Below are positions 1 through 7,314 of a stretch of 19,364 nucleotides of DNA, piece after piece. How positions within the stretch are numbered: position 1 is the stretch's first letter; each line of letters begins with the position of its first letter. Below the pieces are notes generated by a model that did not search any database, had not been told where the DNA came from, and saw only the letters and a list, made by a program, of their open reading frames with translations. A program made the position numbers and the translations under genes. Location of the stretch: the NCBI GenBank assembly GCA_964638245.1, contig CAZWZG010000043.1, positions 1 to 19,364 of the forward strand, written 5' to 3'. This stretch comes from CAZWZG01 sp964638245 (GTDB taxonomy: Bacteria; Pseudomonadota; Alphaproteobacteria; Rhodobacterales; Rhodobacteraceae).

Positions 1-97
1 CCTGGGCACCGGAATAGTCGAACTCGCAGGCTTGCCCGATCACGATGGGACCCGCGCCGATGATCATGATCGACTTGATGTCGGTGCGCTTTGGCAT
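1..97 (-). CDS. carB: Carbamoyl-phosphate synthase large subunit, N-terminal fragment
   Basis: Only the first 32 codons lie in the window; the gene continues past the left edge. The translation begins MPKRTDIKSIMIIGAGPIVI and continues GQACEFDYSGAQ, the diagnostic N-terminus of CarB. The GAGP-x-x-IGQ glycine-rich stretch is the start of the first ATP-grasp (carboxyphosphate) half. CarB makes carbamoyl phosphate from bicarbonate, ATP and glutamine-derived ammonia for pyrimidine and arginine synthesis, in the cytoplasm with CarA. The ATG at 97 is preceded by a purine-rich GGGGGAC stretch that can serve as ribosome binding site. The gene lies 61 bp downstream of the GT87 gene on the same strand, but a separate promoter candidate lies between them. 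Identity is secure; nothing can be said about the rest of the protein. Confidence 0.95.
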   Translation of the reverse strand, partial: MPKRTDIKSIMIIGAGPIVIGQACEFDYSGAQ

Positions 98-126
98 GCC
101 CGTCCCCCTGTTCGCAAATTGTCGCG

Positions 127-154
127 GTTATAGGGGTTGGGCGCGGGGGCGCAA
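127..154 (-). promoter_or_regulatory. Candidate sigma-70 promoter for carB
   Basis: On the minus strand a -10 like TATAAC (132 to 127, five of six consensus bases) follows a weak -35 like TTGCGC (154 to 149) with a 16-bp spacer, about 30 bp upstream of the carB start at 97. The -35 overlaps a GC-rich palindrome at 148-159. It would let carB be expressed independently of the upstream GT87 gene. This is a motif match only. Confidence 0.4.
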
Positions 155-158
155 GCGC

Positions 159-1448
159 CTATTCGGCGGGATGCGCGGCTTTGGAGGGAGCGCTGGTCTG
201 CGCGCGCGGGAGACTGGAGCGGATCAGGGCCGCAAGGGTGATCCCGAAGGCGGCCATCATGGCCGTGCCCAATGGTTGGGCGACGCTGGACCAGGGGATG
301 AACGGGTTGTCGATCAGGATGTAGATCAGGCTGGTGGGCCACAGGATTGCGAATATGGCAAGCGCGCCGAAACTGGTCCCGAGGCGGTCGATCAGAACCG
401 GCAGGAAGACGAGCGCCGAGAGGTAGTGATAGCCCCAGCTAAGCGGGCTGACCAAGGCCAGCGCGAGAAAGGCAGTGGGCCAAAAGAGCGCGCTGTCGCC
501 GGCGGGGCGGCGGGCGAAGTGGAAGATGGCCGTGATCACAGCGATCATCGAGGCGGCATTGAAGGCCCGCCAAACCGGGCCTTTCTCGACGACATGCCAT
601 CCGGCCAAGGCGTCGGCATCCAGCCCCATGAAGAAGGCGGCCCGATCCTTGAGGAAGAACTCGACGATCGTGGGGTCGATGGAATGGGTGAAGAAGGTCA
701 CCAAAGCGCTGCCCGAGATCGCGGAAAGTTCGTGCAGGAAGGCGGCGTGGAGCGGCCATCCGGCCACTGCGATTGAGGTCAGCCCGAGGGCGCCGCCGAA
801 AACCGTGAACGTGGCGAGGGCGGTCCAATTGCGCCGGGCCAGCCAGATCACCGCGAAAACGGCGGGGTAGAGCTTGATTGAAGCAGCCAGCGCGAGGGCC
901 AGGCCGGCGCTGCGCTGGTCGCCGTAGTACGTGCGTTCGGCGGCCAGGACCAAAAGGAAGCTGACGAAAATCTGCGGCTGGTTCTGTTCCAGCGCGACGA
1001 TGGAAATCACGCTTGATCCAAGCGCGAGGACCCCGATCATGAGAAAGGCAGAAGGGCGGAGCGATCCGGCGGCCATGCGCCCGGCCAAAAGGATGCTGCC
1101 CGCGATCAGGAGCGGGTTCACGAGGTTGCCGATGAAAACAAGGGTCGAAAAGCTTGTGACCGCGCTCAGCTTGGCCGTAACCCAGGCCCAGAGCGGCGGA
1201 TAGATGAAGGGATAGATCCCGTCTTCGTGCCCGTTTGCCTGAAGTTCGATAATCCAGCTGTCGGGGGGACGCATCGTGAAGACATTCTCGGAGCCGAAAT
1301 AAATCTGATCAAACTGACCGCGCGCGAAATTCAAACCGGCCATCCAGCTAGCCAGAAGATCGGGCGAGGTCGATCCGGAATGACGCCATGCCGATACCAG
1401 AGTCACCAGTCCCATGATCCAGAGAATCGATTTCGTTTCTGCTCGCAT
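159..1448 (-). CDS. GT87-family (DUF2029) polytopic membrane glycosyltransferase
   Basis: The 429-residue protein is almost entirely hydrophobic helices with short loops, the layout of GT-C fold, polyprenyl-phosphate-mannose dependent transferases. A first helix (about residues 7-22) is followed by a loop with an acidic residue (SPDLL, Asp30) where GT-C enzymes place the catalytic carboxylate. After that come a YPPLWAW segment (about 83-89), the NQPQIF motif (156-161) and an ASIKLYP motif (189-195), the last two typical of DUF2029. Known members transfer mannose or arabinose from a lipid carrier to envelope glycans or glycolipids; the substrate here is unknown. The ATG at 1448 has a weak AAGGG ribosome site. 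The gene follows the cfa-like gene after 84 bp on the same strand, so both may act on the envelope, but co-transcription is inferred. Family assignment is fairly sure, substrate is not. Confidence 0.8.
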   Translation of the reverse strand: MRAETKSILWIMGLVTLVSAWRHSGSTSPDLLASWMAGLNFARGQFDQIYFGSENVFTMRPPDSWIIELQANGHEDGIYPFIYPPLWAWVTAKLSAVTSFSTLVFIGNLVNPLLIAGSILLAGRMAAGSLRPSAFLMIGVLALGSSVISIVALEQNQPQIFVSFLLVLAAERTYYGDQRSAGLALALAASIKLYPAVFAVIWLARRNWTALATFTVFGGALGLTSIAVAGWPLHAAFLHELSAISGSALVTFFTHSIDPTIVEFFLKDRAAFFMGLDADALAGWHVVEKGPVWRAFNAASMIAVITAIFHFARRPAGDSALFWPTAFLALALVSPLSWGYHYLSALVFLPVLIDRLGTSFGALAIFAILWPTSLIYILIDNPFIPWSSVAQPLGTAMMAAFGITLAALIRSSLPRAQTSAPSKAAHPAE

Positions 1449-1462
1449 CGCGAAGCGCCCTT

Positions 1463-1507
1463 ACCCGTTTGGACCGTTAAAACGCTCAAATGAGGCGAAA
1501 AACGGGT
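1463..1507. repeat. 8-bp inverted repeat in the cfa-GT87 gap
   Basis: ACCCGTTT at 1463-1470 is the reverse complement of AAACGGGT at 1500-1507, separated by 29 bp. It sits in the 84-bp gap between the cfa-like stop and the GT87 start. There is no T-tract after it on the minus strand, so a classical terminator is unlikely. An operator or a chance repeat are the alternatives. Confidence 0.3.
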
Positions 1508-1532
1508 GGATGGTGGGCAATTCGGGGCGAGA

Positions 1533-2765
1533 TCACTCCGCAGCGTGGCGCAGATCGGTGCGCTCTTGCGCGTACAGATAGTCGCGCGTTAGCGGTACGG
1601 CGGCCTGATCATGGGCCAGTTGGACCTGAAAAACACACTGGTGATCCAGCCGGAACGTCAGTTCCGACGCGATCAGATAGTACCGCCACATGCGCACAAA
1701 ACGCGCGTCATAAAGCGCCTCGGCTTTTTCGGCACGGGCCATGAAGCGATCATGCCAGGCCTTGAGCGTTTCGGCATAGTGCAGCCGCCACACCTCGACG
1801 TCCGTGGTGTAAAGCCTTGCGTCTTCTACTGCTCGGCTCATCTCGGAAAGGCTCGGTATGTAGCCACCCGGAAAGATGTACTTGTCGATCCATGGCGACA
1901 CAGGGCCTGGCGGACTAGTGCGCCCGATCGTGTGGATCAATGCCACGCTATCGGGTTTCAGGCGGTCATGTACGGCGTTGAAATACGTGGAAAAATGCTT
2001 CTTTCCGACATGTTCGAACATGCCGACGGACACGATGCGGTCGAAGGTTTCGGGAACGTGGCGATAGTCCTGCAGTCGGATGTCGATGCGATCTGACAGG
2101 CCTGCCGCGCGGACACGCTCTGTTGCGATCCTGTGCTGTTCGCGGGACAGCGTGACGCCTGTCACGCGCGCCCCGAACTCCTTGGCCAGCGTCAGCGCCA
2201 TACCGCCCCAACCGCACCCGATATCGAGCACATGGCAGTCCGGTTCGATCAAAAGTTTCCTCGCGATTAGACGCTTCTTGGCCAGTTGCGCGTCTTCGAG
2301 CGACATCTCTGGATCGGTGAAATAGGCGCAGGAGTATTGGCGGTCTTCGTCGAGAAAAAGATCATAAAGCGCGCCGGAAAGATCATAGTGATGCGCCACG
2401 TTCGAACGGGCCCGCCCAATCGTGTTGGCACGCAAAAGCGGCTGGAGCCGCGCGCGCAGGCCCAAAAGCCAGCGCATCCACCAGACGCCAAAACCATCCC
2501 CGCGCACGTTGATGATCGCAAGGGTCAGGAACCCATAAAGATCGTCCCCCTCGATTTCGAGAGTGCCATCCATATACGCTTCGCCCACCGCAAGATCGGG
2601 GTTCCTAACCAGCTTGGCGGCAAAGTTCTGATCGCTGACCCGGACCGCGACAGAGGGCTCTCCGCCGGGGCCATAAGACCTCGGGCGGCCGTCGTGTAAG
2701 GTCAATGTCAGGCTGCCGCGTCGGATTGTTGTTGCAAACAGCCGGTCGAGCAAATGCTCCCACAT
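1533..2765 (-). CDS. Cyclopropane-fatty-acyl-phospholipid synthase family methyltransferase
   Basis: This is a 410-residue SAM-dependent enzyme of the Cfa family, which methylates or cyclopropanates double bonds of phospholipid acyl chains at the inner membrane. SAM-binding motif I is VLDIGCGWGG (179-188). The E. coli Cfa active-site and bicarbonate residues all have counterparts: Cys146 in YSCAYF, Glu in MFEHVG, His in LIHTIG, and Tyr in the segment before LKAWHDRF. KYIFPGGYIPS is also diagnostic. The N-terminal 110 residues form the helical lipid-binding part. I chose ATG 2765 (MWEHLL) because AAGGGGG lies just upstream; an open frame continues to 2999, but that stretch has no family similarity and runs into aspS. 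Alphaproteobacteria often carry several paralogues, so the exact product (cyclopropane, methylated or other acyl chain) is open. The gene is divergent from aspS. Confidence 0.88.
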   Translation of the reverse strand: MWEHLLDRLFATTIRRGSLTLTLHDGRPRSYGPGGEPSVAVRVSDQNFAAKLVRNPDLAVGEAYMDGTLEIEGDDLYGFLTLAIINVRGDGFGVWWMRWLLGLRARLQPLLRANTIGRARSNVAHHYDLSGALYDLFLDEDRQYSCAYFTDPEMSLEDAQLAKKRLIARKLLIEPDCHVLDIGCGWGGMALTLAKEFGARVTGVTLSREQHRIATERVRAAGLSDRIDIRLQDYRHVPETFDRIVSVGMFEHVGKKHFSTYFNAVHDRLKPDSVALIHTIGRTSPPGPVSPWIDKYIFPGGYIPSLSEMSRAVEDARLYTTDVEVWRLHYAETLKAWHDRFMARAEKAEALYDARFVRMWRYYLIASELTFRLDHQCVFQVQLAHDQAAVPLTRDYLYAQERTDLRHAAE

Positions 2766-2997
2766 GGTCACCCCCTTCGACACCCGCCGATGTCGTCCCT
2801 GGTTCGCGTTGTGAGTGGGCGCGCGCGTTGCAAGCAGCGCTTTCCCTAGAGTAAATTTCCAAAAAACCGGTCCTTTTGTAAAGAGAGCCGCTAAATCGGG
2901 GGCATTGACGCGCTGAAATCCGCCCTCTTGCTTGACTTCCCGCCCGCCGCGCGGTTGATCACGCCACACCAAGATGAGCACCGAAAAGGACCTGCCC

Positions 2998-4776
2998 ATG
3001 CACGCCTATCGCAGCCATACCTGCGCCGCGCTGACCGCTGAAAACGTGGGCGAAACCGTTCGCCTTTCGGGCTGGGTCCACCGGATCCGGGACCACGGTG
3101 GCGTGCTGTTCATCGATTTGCGCGACCACTATGGCATGACGCAGGTTCTGGCCGACCCCGACAGCCCGGTTTTTTCCGAAGTCGAAAAGGTGCGCTCGGA
3201 ATGGTGCATCCGGATCGACGGCGTTGTGAAGGCGCGCGACGAAAGCCTTGTGAACCCCAAACTGCCGACGGGCGAGATTGAAGTCTTTGTGCGCGATCTT
3301 GAGGTGCTTGGACCGGCGGGCGAATTGCCCCTGATGGTCTTTGGGGACCAGGAGTATCCGGAAGAGACGCGCCTTCGGTACCGCTTCCTCGATCTGCGCC
3401 GAGAGGCGATGCAGGACAACATGAAGCTGCGCTCGGATGTCGTTGCGTCGATCCGCAAACGGATGTGGGACGCTGATTTCCGCGAGTATCAGACTCCGAT
3501 CATCACGGCCTCTTCGCCGGAAGGCGCGCGGGACTTCTTGGTGCCGTCGCGGCTGCATCCGGGCAAATTCTATGCGCTTCCGCAAGCCCCCCAGCAATTC
3601 AAGCAGCTCTTGATGGTGTCGGGGTTCGACAAGTATTTCCAGATCGCGCCGTGTTTCCGCGACGAAGACCCGCGTGCCGACCGCTCACCTACGGATTTCT
3701 ATCAGCTGGACATGGAGATGTCCTTTGTCGAGCAGCAGGACGTGTTCGACACAATCCAGCCGGTGCTGCGAGGCGTATTTGAAGAGTTTGGCGGGGGCCG
3801 CAAGGTCGACGCCGAGTGGCCGCAGATTTCCTATCGAGACGCGGCGCTTTGGTACGGCACGGACAAGCCCGACTTGCGCAACCCGATCAAAATGCAAGTG
3901 GTGTCCGACCACTTCCGCGGGTCTGGCTTTGCGATCTTCGCAAAGCTTTTGGAGCAGGGCGGCACCGAAATTCGCGCCATCCCGGCGCCGGGCGGTGGGT
4001 CGCGCAAGTTCTGCGACCGCATGAATGCCTATGCGCAGAAGGAAGGATTGCCCGGGATGGGCTACATCTTCTGGCGCGAAGGGGCAGACGGCATGGAAGC
4101 AGCAGGTCCGCTGGCCAAGAACATCGGGCCTGAGCGCACCGAAGCGATCCGGCAGCAGTTGGATCTGGGCGTTGGCGATGCGGCGTTCTTCCTTGGTGGC
4201 AAGCCGGAGTCATTTGAAGCCGTGGCCGGGCGCGCGCGCGTTGTGATCGGCGACGAACTGGGCCTGACCGACAAAGACCGCTTTGCCTTTGCCTGGATCG
4301 TCGACTTCCCGATCTACGAAAAGGACGAAGAGTCCGGCAAGATCGACTTCGAGCATAACCCGTTTTCCATGCCCCAAGGCGGTATGGCCGCGCTCGAGGG
4401 CGATCCGTTGGAGGTCCTGGGGTACCAGTATGACCTTGCATGTAACGGGTACGAACTGGTCTCAGGCGCCATCCGGAATCACGTGCCCGAAATCATGTTC
4501 AAGGCATTCGAAATCGCTGGCTATGGCGAAGATGAAGTGCGCAAGCGGTTTGGCGGCATGGTCAACGCGTTTGCCTACGGCGCTCCGCCCCACGGGGGAT
4601 GCGCCGCAGGGATTGACCGTATCGTAATGCTTTTGGCAGACGAGGCAAATATCCGCGAAGTCATGCTGTTCCCGATGAACCAGCGCGCCGAAGACCTGAT
4701 GATGGACGCGCCAAGCGAGCCGATGTCAGAACAGTTGCGCGAATTACGGCTTCGGGTCCTACCGTCAGAGGATTAA
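2998..4776 (+). CDS. aspS: Aspartate-tRNA(Asp/Asn) ligase
   Basis: This is a 592-residue class II aminoacyl-tRNA synthetase of full bacterial length, containing the bacterial GAD insertion. The N-terminal OB-fold anticodon domain starts MHAYRSHTCAAL. Motif 2 is FRDEDPRADRSPTDF, and motif 3 is the GIDRIVMLL segment near the C-terminus. His33 (RDHGG) replaces the Leu of discriminating enzymes, and Ser83 stands where E. coli has Lys, so it probably charges both tRNA(Asp) and tRNA(Asn). The product on tRNA(Asn) would be corrected by GatCAB. I chose ATG 2998 because AAGGA lies 7 bp upstream; an in-frame ATG at 2974 would add eight residues without a ribosome site. The gene is monocistronic and ends at a strong terminator. 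Confidence 0.96.
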   Translation: MHAYRSHTCAALTAENVGETVRLSGWVHRIRDHGGVLFIDLRDHYGMTQVLADPDSPVFSEVEKVRSEWCIRIDGVVKARDESLVNPKLPTGEIEVFVRDLEVLGPAGELPLMVFGDQEYPEETRLRYRFLDLRREAMQDNMKLRSDVVASIRKRMWDADFREYQTPIITASSPEGARDFLVPSRLHPGKFYALPQAPQQFKQLLMVSGFDKYFQIAPCFRDEDPRADRSPTDFYQLDMEMSFVEQQDVFDTIQPVLRGVFEEFGGGRKVDAEWPQISYRDAALWYGTDKPDLRNPIKMQVVSDHFRGSGFAIFAKLLEQGGTEIRAIPAPGGGSRKFCDRMNAYAQKEGLPGMGYIFWREGADGMEAAGPLAKNIGPERTEAIRQQLDLGVGDAAFFLGGKPESFEAVAGRARVVIGDELGLTDKDRFAFAWIVDFPIYEKDEESGKIDFEHNPFSMPQGGMAALEGDPLEVLGYQYDLACNGYELVSGAIRNHVPEIMFKAFEIAGYGEDEVRKRFGGMVNAFAYGAPPHGGCAAGIDRIVMLLADEANIREVMLFPMNQRAEDLMMDAPSEPMSEQLRELRLRVLPSED

Positions 4777-4780
4777 ACAC

Positions 4781-4810
4781 AAAAAAGGGGCCAGCAGGCC
4801 CCTTTTTTTT
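4781..4810. terminator. aspS: Bidirectional intrinsic terminator after aspS
   Basis: GGGGCC (4787-4792) and GGCCCC (4797-4802) form a six-pair GC stem with an AGCA loop. It is flanked by six A on the left and eight T on the right, which extend the stem and give a U-tract in either direction. It lies 4 bp after the aspS stop and 17 bp beyond the stop of the convergent small gene, so it can serve both. Confidence 0.92.
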
Positions 4811-4826
4811 CTGTATGCAAGCTGTC

Positions 4827-5006
4827 TCAGACGTCTGCTGTGACGGCAGTCACGCTATCGCGTGCATCCGTTGTGGCGGTGACATGGGCCAAGGTCGTCG
4901 TAAGCACGGCAAACCCGAGCACCGCAGCGCCAAGGCTCAACACGCACCAGCCGAGCAGATCTTTGTTTTGTGCCTCGACGGCATAGTTCTCGATGAAACG
5001 TTCCAT
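4827..5006 (-). CDS. Small single-helix membrane protein, 59 residues, function unknown
   Basis: I do not recognise this protein. The minus-strand frame starts MERFIENYAVEAQNKDLLGW, then carries one hydrophobic helix (about residues 17-40, LLGWCVLSLGAAVLGFAVL). It ends in a short Thr/Ala/Asp-rich tail (TATTDARDSVTAVTADV). A likely topology is a cytoplasmic N-terminus with one transmembrane segment. A GGGA-type ribosome site lies about 6 bp before the ATG at 5006. The gene sits in a gap of about 320 bp that would otherwise be empty, and it faces aspS so that both share the bidirectional terminator. A competing longer frame (to 5166) overlaps the response regulator and has an arginine-rich, unprotein-like composition. 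Existence is likely but not certain. Confidence 0.6.
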   Translation of the reverse strand: MERFIENYAVEAQNKDLLGWCVLSLGAAVLGFAVLTTTLAHVTATTDARDSVTAVTADV

Positions 5007-5098
5007 CCGACATCCCTTTTTCCCGCAACGAAGATCGCCGCGAATCTGGGCGAGAATGTGAACAGGGCAGGGCCTTGGCGGGGCAATTGACGCCCTGC

Positions 5099-5818
5099 CT
5101 AGATCCCCGCCGGGGCCTGCAACCGTTGCTGAACCAGTCCCGCGACGCGCGCCAAAGTTGCGACATTTGGCATGCCCCGCTCCCGGCTGGCGGCTAGCGT
5201 TAGCGCAGCATCCTGTAGCGCCTCGTCGCCCGCGCTTTTAGCCAGCCCGGCAAGGAAGCGCGTCACATAGTCGATGGTTCGCGCATCCGAAGACGAGGTC
5301 AGATAGTCCGAGATCTGTGCCAGATCGTCACGATACGCCAACCGGTCGGGGTCCACGTGGTCGTCTGTCATTGCGCGCGGTCCCCTTGGCACCTCTGCGG
5401 CAGGCAAGTGGTTCAGGATCTTTGATTGGAATTCCGCAAGCCGCGTGAAGGGTTTGGACAGGAAATCGTCCGCACCCGCCTGTGCCGCTGCTTCTGCAGC
5501 AAGGTCATCGCCCGATGTGGCAAGGATGACCGGCACCCGTGGCGTTGCCTCGTTCATCTCGGCAATCAGGTCCAGACCCGACCCGTCGGGCAGACCGATG
5601 TCCACCAGCACGACCGATGGTCGATAGGTTCGCAAGTGCCGCTTGGCCGAGCGGATACTGTCCGCCCGTCGGATCCGTGCACCCGAGCGCAAGCATAGCA
5701 GGCGCACCGCTTCACAACTGAACCGGCTATCTTCGACGACCAGCAACGTCTGACCCAACAGAGGCTTTTCCGCCGTGGGTGGGCGGCTCATTAGAAAGTC
5801 TTCGACAGCTTCAGGCAT
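5099..5818 (-). CDS. Response regulator: receiver domain plus C-terminal helical region
   Basis: The 239-residue protein has a CheY-like receiver at about residues 22-136. VVEDS supplies the acidic pocket (Glu29, Asp30), LVDIGLPDGSG carries phospho-acceptor Asp73, ATSG has Thr101 and SKPF has Lys122. The last 100 residues are helical and match no DNA-binding, GGDEF or histidine-kinase motif I can see; there is also no His in an Hpt-type context. It is therefore probably a signalling relay or adaptor rather than a transcription factor. A GGGGA ribosome site precedes ATG 5818. No histidine kinase gene is adjacent, so it is an orphan regulator here. A near-consensus CtrA box lies about 50-60 bp upstream. 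The receiver call is firm, the output unknown. Confidence 0.85.
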   Translation of the reverse strand: MPEAVEDFLMSRPPTAEKPLLGQTLLVVEDSRFSCEAVRLLCLRSGARIRRADSIRSAKRHLRTYRPSVVLVDIGLPDGSGLDLIAEMNEATPRVPVILATSGDDLAAEAAAQAGADDFLSKPFTRLAEFQSKILNHLPAAEVPRGPRAMTDDHVDPDRLAYRDDLAQISDYLTSSSDARTIDYVTRFLAGLAKSAGDEALQDAALTLAASRERGMPNVATLARVAGLVQQRLQAPAGI

Positions 5819-5866
5819 CCAAAATCCCCATTTTCGGTGCGATTTTCATATTAATGCAGTGTTTGG

Positions 5867-5881
5867 CTAACCGAGGGTTAA
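5867..5881 (-). promoter_or_regulatory. Candidate CtrA binding site upstream of the response regulator
   Basis: On the minus strand the sequence reads TTAA, seven bases, TTAG (5881 to 5867). This matches the alphaproteobacterial CtrA consensus TTAA-N7-TTAA at seven of eight positions. It sits 49 bp upstream of the response regulator start and on the far side of the mce promoter. A single short motif can arise by chance in AT-rich intergenic DNA. Confidence 0.4.
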
Positions 5882-5900
5882 TGGGTCGCAGGAAGGTCCC

Positions 5901-5929
5901 TTGCCTGTGGACATTCGAGCAAGCATAAC
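5901..5929 (+). promoter_or_regulatory. Candidate sigma-70 promoter for mce-DUF1467
   Basis: TTGCCT (5901-5906) and CATAAC (5924-5929) are separated by the optimal 17 bp and match four of six bases each. An AAAAGGAG ribosome site follows at 5935-5942, before the ATG at 5950. The leader would be short, under 20 bases. Confidence 0.5.
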
Positions 5930-5949
5930 GCGCGAAAAGGAGAGTTTGG

Positions 5950-6357
5950 ATGATTGGACGCTTGAATCACGTCGCTATCGCCGTGCCCGACCTCGAGGCT
6001 GCCGCCGCCAGCTATCGCGACACGCTGGGTGCCAAGGTGGGCGCGCCGCAGGACGAGCCTGACCATGGTGTGACGGTCATCTTCATCGAGCTGCCCAATA
6101 CCAAGATCGAGCTACTTTATCCGCTGGGCGAAGGTTCCCCTATCGCCAATTTCCTCGAAAAGAACCCGTCCGGAGGCATCCACCATGTCTGCTATGAAGT
6201 TGAGGATATCGCGGCGGCTGCGGCGCAACTGACCGAAAAGGGCGCTCGAATCCTTGGCGATGGTACGCCCAAGATTGGCGCCCACGGCAATCCGGTCCTG
6301 TTCCTGCATCCAAAGGACTTCAACGGAACCCTCGTCGAACTTGAAGAGGTCGCGTGA
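5950..6357 (+). CDS. mce: Methylmalonyl-CoA/ethylmalonyl-CoA epimerase
   Basis: This 135-residue glyoxalase/VOC-fold protein has the usual length of the family. It interconverts the (2R) and (2S) epimers of methylmalonyl-CoA, linking propionyl-CoA oxidation (or the ethylmalonyl-CoA pathway common in Rhodobacteraceae) to methylmalonyl-CoA mutase and the TCA cycle. The two VOC halves supply metal ligands: His7 in LNHVAIAV, Glu54 in KIELLYP, the His pair at 78-79 in GGIHHVCYEV and Glu130 in TLVELEE. The HPKDFNGTLVELEE ending is highly characteristic. A strong AAAAGGAG precedes ATG 5950. The stop overlaps the start of the DUF1467 gene, so the two are translationally coupled, an arrangement I recall from related alphaproteobacteria. 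Confidence 0.95.
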   Translation: MIGRLNHVAIAVPDLEAAAASYRDTLGAKVGAPQDEPDHGVTVIFIELPNTKIELLYPLGEGSPIANFLEKNPSGGIHHVCYEVEDIAAAAAQLTEKGARILGDGTPKIGAHGNPVLFLHPKDFNGTLVELEEVA

Positions 6358-6650
6358 TGGGCGTTGTTTCGGGTATCGTGCTTTACGCCGTGATCTGGTT
6401 CCTGACCCTGTTCATGGTCCTGCCTATCCGAATGGAAACGCAAGGCGACCGGGGTGAAATCGTGCCGGGCACGCAAGCTGGGGCACCCGCCAACCTCAAC
6501 ATGAAGCGCAAGGCGTGGATCACCACGTGGATTGCGCTGGCACTCTGGATCGTCATCGCTGGGATCATCCTGTCGGGCTGGATCACAGTCCGCGACATTG
6601 ACTTCCTCAACCGGATGACGCCCCTTCCAGCCGGTGAAACAGGTGGGTAA
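6357..6650 (+). CDS. DUF1467 family two-helix membrane protein
   Basis: The 97-residue protein starts MGVVSGIVLYAVIWFLTLFM (helix 1, about 5-23). The family signature LPIRMETQGDRGEIVPGTQ follows, then a GAPAN-x-x-MKRKAW linker and a second helix (about 53-76). This matches DUF1467, small conserved alphaproteobacterial inner-membrane proteins of unknown function. The start is ATG 6357, overlapping the mce TGA by one base; a GTG at 6354 is an alternative that adds one residue. Its consistent pairing with mce suggests a shared expression need, not necessarily a shared function. The 3' end overlaps the convergent EI24-like gene by 44 bp, so no separate terminator separates them. Confidence 0.9.
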   Translation: MGVVSGIVLYAVIWFLTLFMVLPIRMETQGDRGEIVPGTQAGAPANLNMKRKAWITTWIALALWIVIAGIILSGWITVRDIDFLNRMTPLPAGETGG

Positions 6651-7314
6651 AGCTGGCCGCGCCTAGGACGGGTACCAGCAAGTTGACCACCGGGATCGTG
6701 AGCGGCAGTGCCATGACGATCCCAAGCGCCCAAATCGCAAAGCGATGCCGTTTTCGCGCGGCCCGAGCGCCCTCTTTGCCCAGGCGGCGCAAGGCGACGA
6801 GCTGAAAGTACTCTCGCCCAAGCAGATACCCGTTCAGTCCCAGAAACAGGAACGGCACGAACGGTGCGAGAATGAAGAAGAGCACCAGGGCAAGCAGGAG
6901 GACGATCAGATTGGCCACGATCATGACGCCCAGAAACCCGATCGCATCGCGCAGTCCGTCTAAAAACGACAGGTGCGGGGCAGGGGGCAGATGCGCATAG
7001 TGTTCGGCTTCGACGGCATCGGCGACTTCATCAAGGAAGATCGACGTAAAGGCCGATGCGACGGGCGTCATCAGAAAGACAGACAGGATCAGCATCAGAC
7101 CAAGTGCCGCAACAGACAGTGCGTTGTCGGCCCAGGTGATGTCGCCCACGACCGGCAGCGATACGGTTTCAGGCACGAACCAGCCCACCAACGTCACCGT
7201 CAGCCATGTCAGCCCCGCCAGTAGAAGGAGCGTCAGGCCCACGCCGCGCACCAGCACACCGCGAAAGGCCGGGTCACCGATTTGCCCGATGGCGCGGGCC
7301 ACGTCCTGAAACAT
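6607..7314 (-). CDS. EI24/CysZ-like integral membrane protein
   Basis: The 235-residue protein has four or more long hydrophobic segments (about 24-46, 65-90, 125-158 and 192-216) and an amphipathic N-terminus (MFQDVARAIGQIGDPAF). The length, the FLDGLRDAIGF segment and the LNGYLLGREYFQLVALRR motif fit the EI24 domain family. That family includes E. coli CysZ, a sulfate permease, but most alphaproteobacterial members are uncharacterised, so sulfate transport should not be assumed. No cysteine-synthesis genes are nearby. The ATG at 7314 overlaps the TGA of the upstream nitroreductase gene (TGATG), indicating translational coupling. The gene ends inside the convergent DUF1467 gene. The family call is good, the function unknown. 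Confidence 0.8.
   Translation of the reverse strand: MFQDVARAIGQIGDPAFRGVLVRGVGLTLLLLAGLTWLTVTLVGWFVPETVSLPVVGDITWADNALSVAALGLMLILSVFLMTPVASAFTSIFLDEVADAVEAEHYAHLPPAPHLSFLDGLRDAIGFLGVMIVANLIVLLLALVLFFILAPFVPFLFLGLNGYLLGREYFQLVALRRLGKEGARAARKRHRFAIWALGIVMALPLTIPVVNLLVPVLGAASFTHLFHRLEGASSG

Noticed and set aside
45..776. A 243-codon plus-strand frame opposite the GT87 gene
   Set aside because: The minus strand encodes a coherent membrane protein. The plus frame is Gly/Arg/Glu-rich, low-complexity antisense.
2932..2960. TTGACT with a 17-bp spacer as the aspS promoter
   Set aside because: The matching -10 position (TTGATC) agrees with consensus at only two of six bases.
2766..2999. N-terminal extension of the cfa-like protein
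   Set aside because: The frame is open, but the extension has no family similarity, overlaps the aspS start, and a better ribosome site precedes ATG 2765.
5066..5099. Inverted repeat GGCAGGGC/GCCCTGCC at the end of the response regulator gene as a terminator
   Set aside because: The 18-bp loop and the lack of a T-tract make an intrinsic terminator unlikely.
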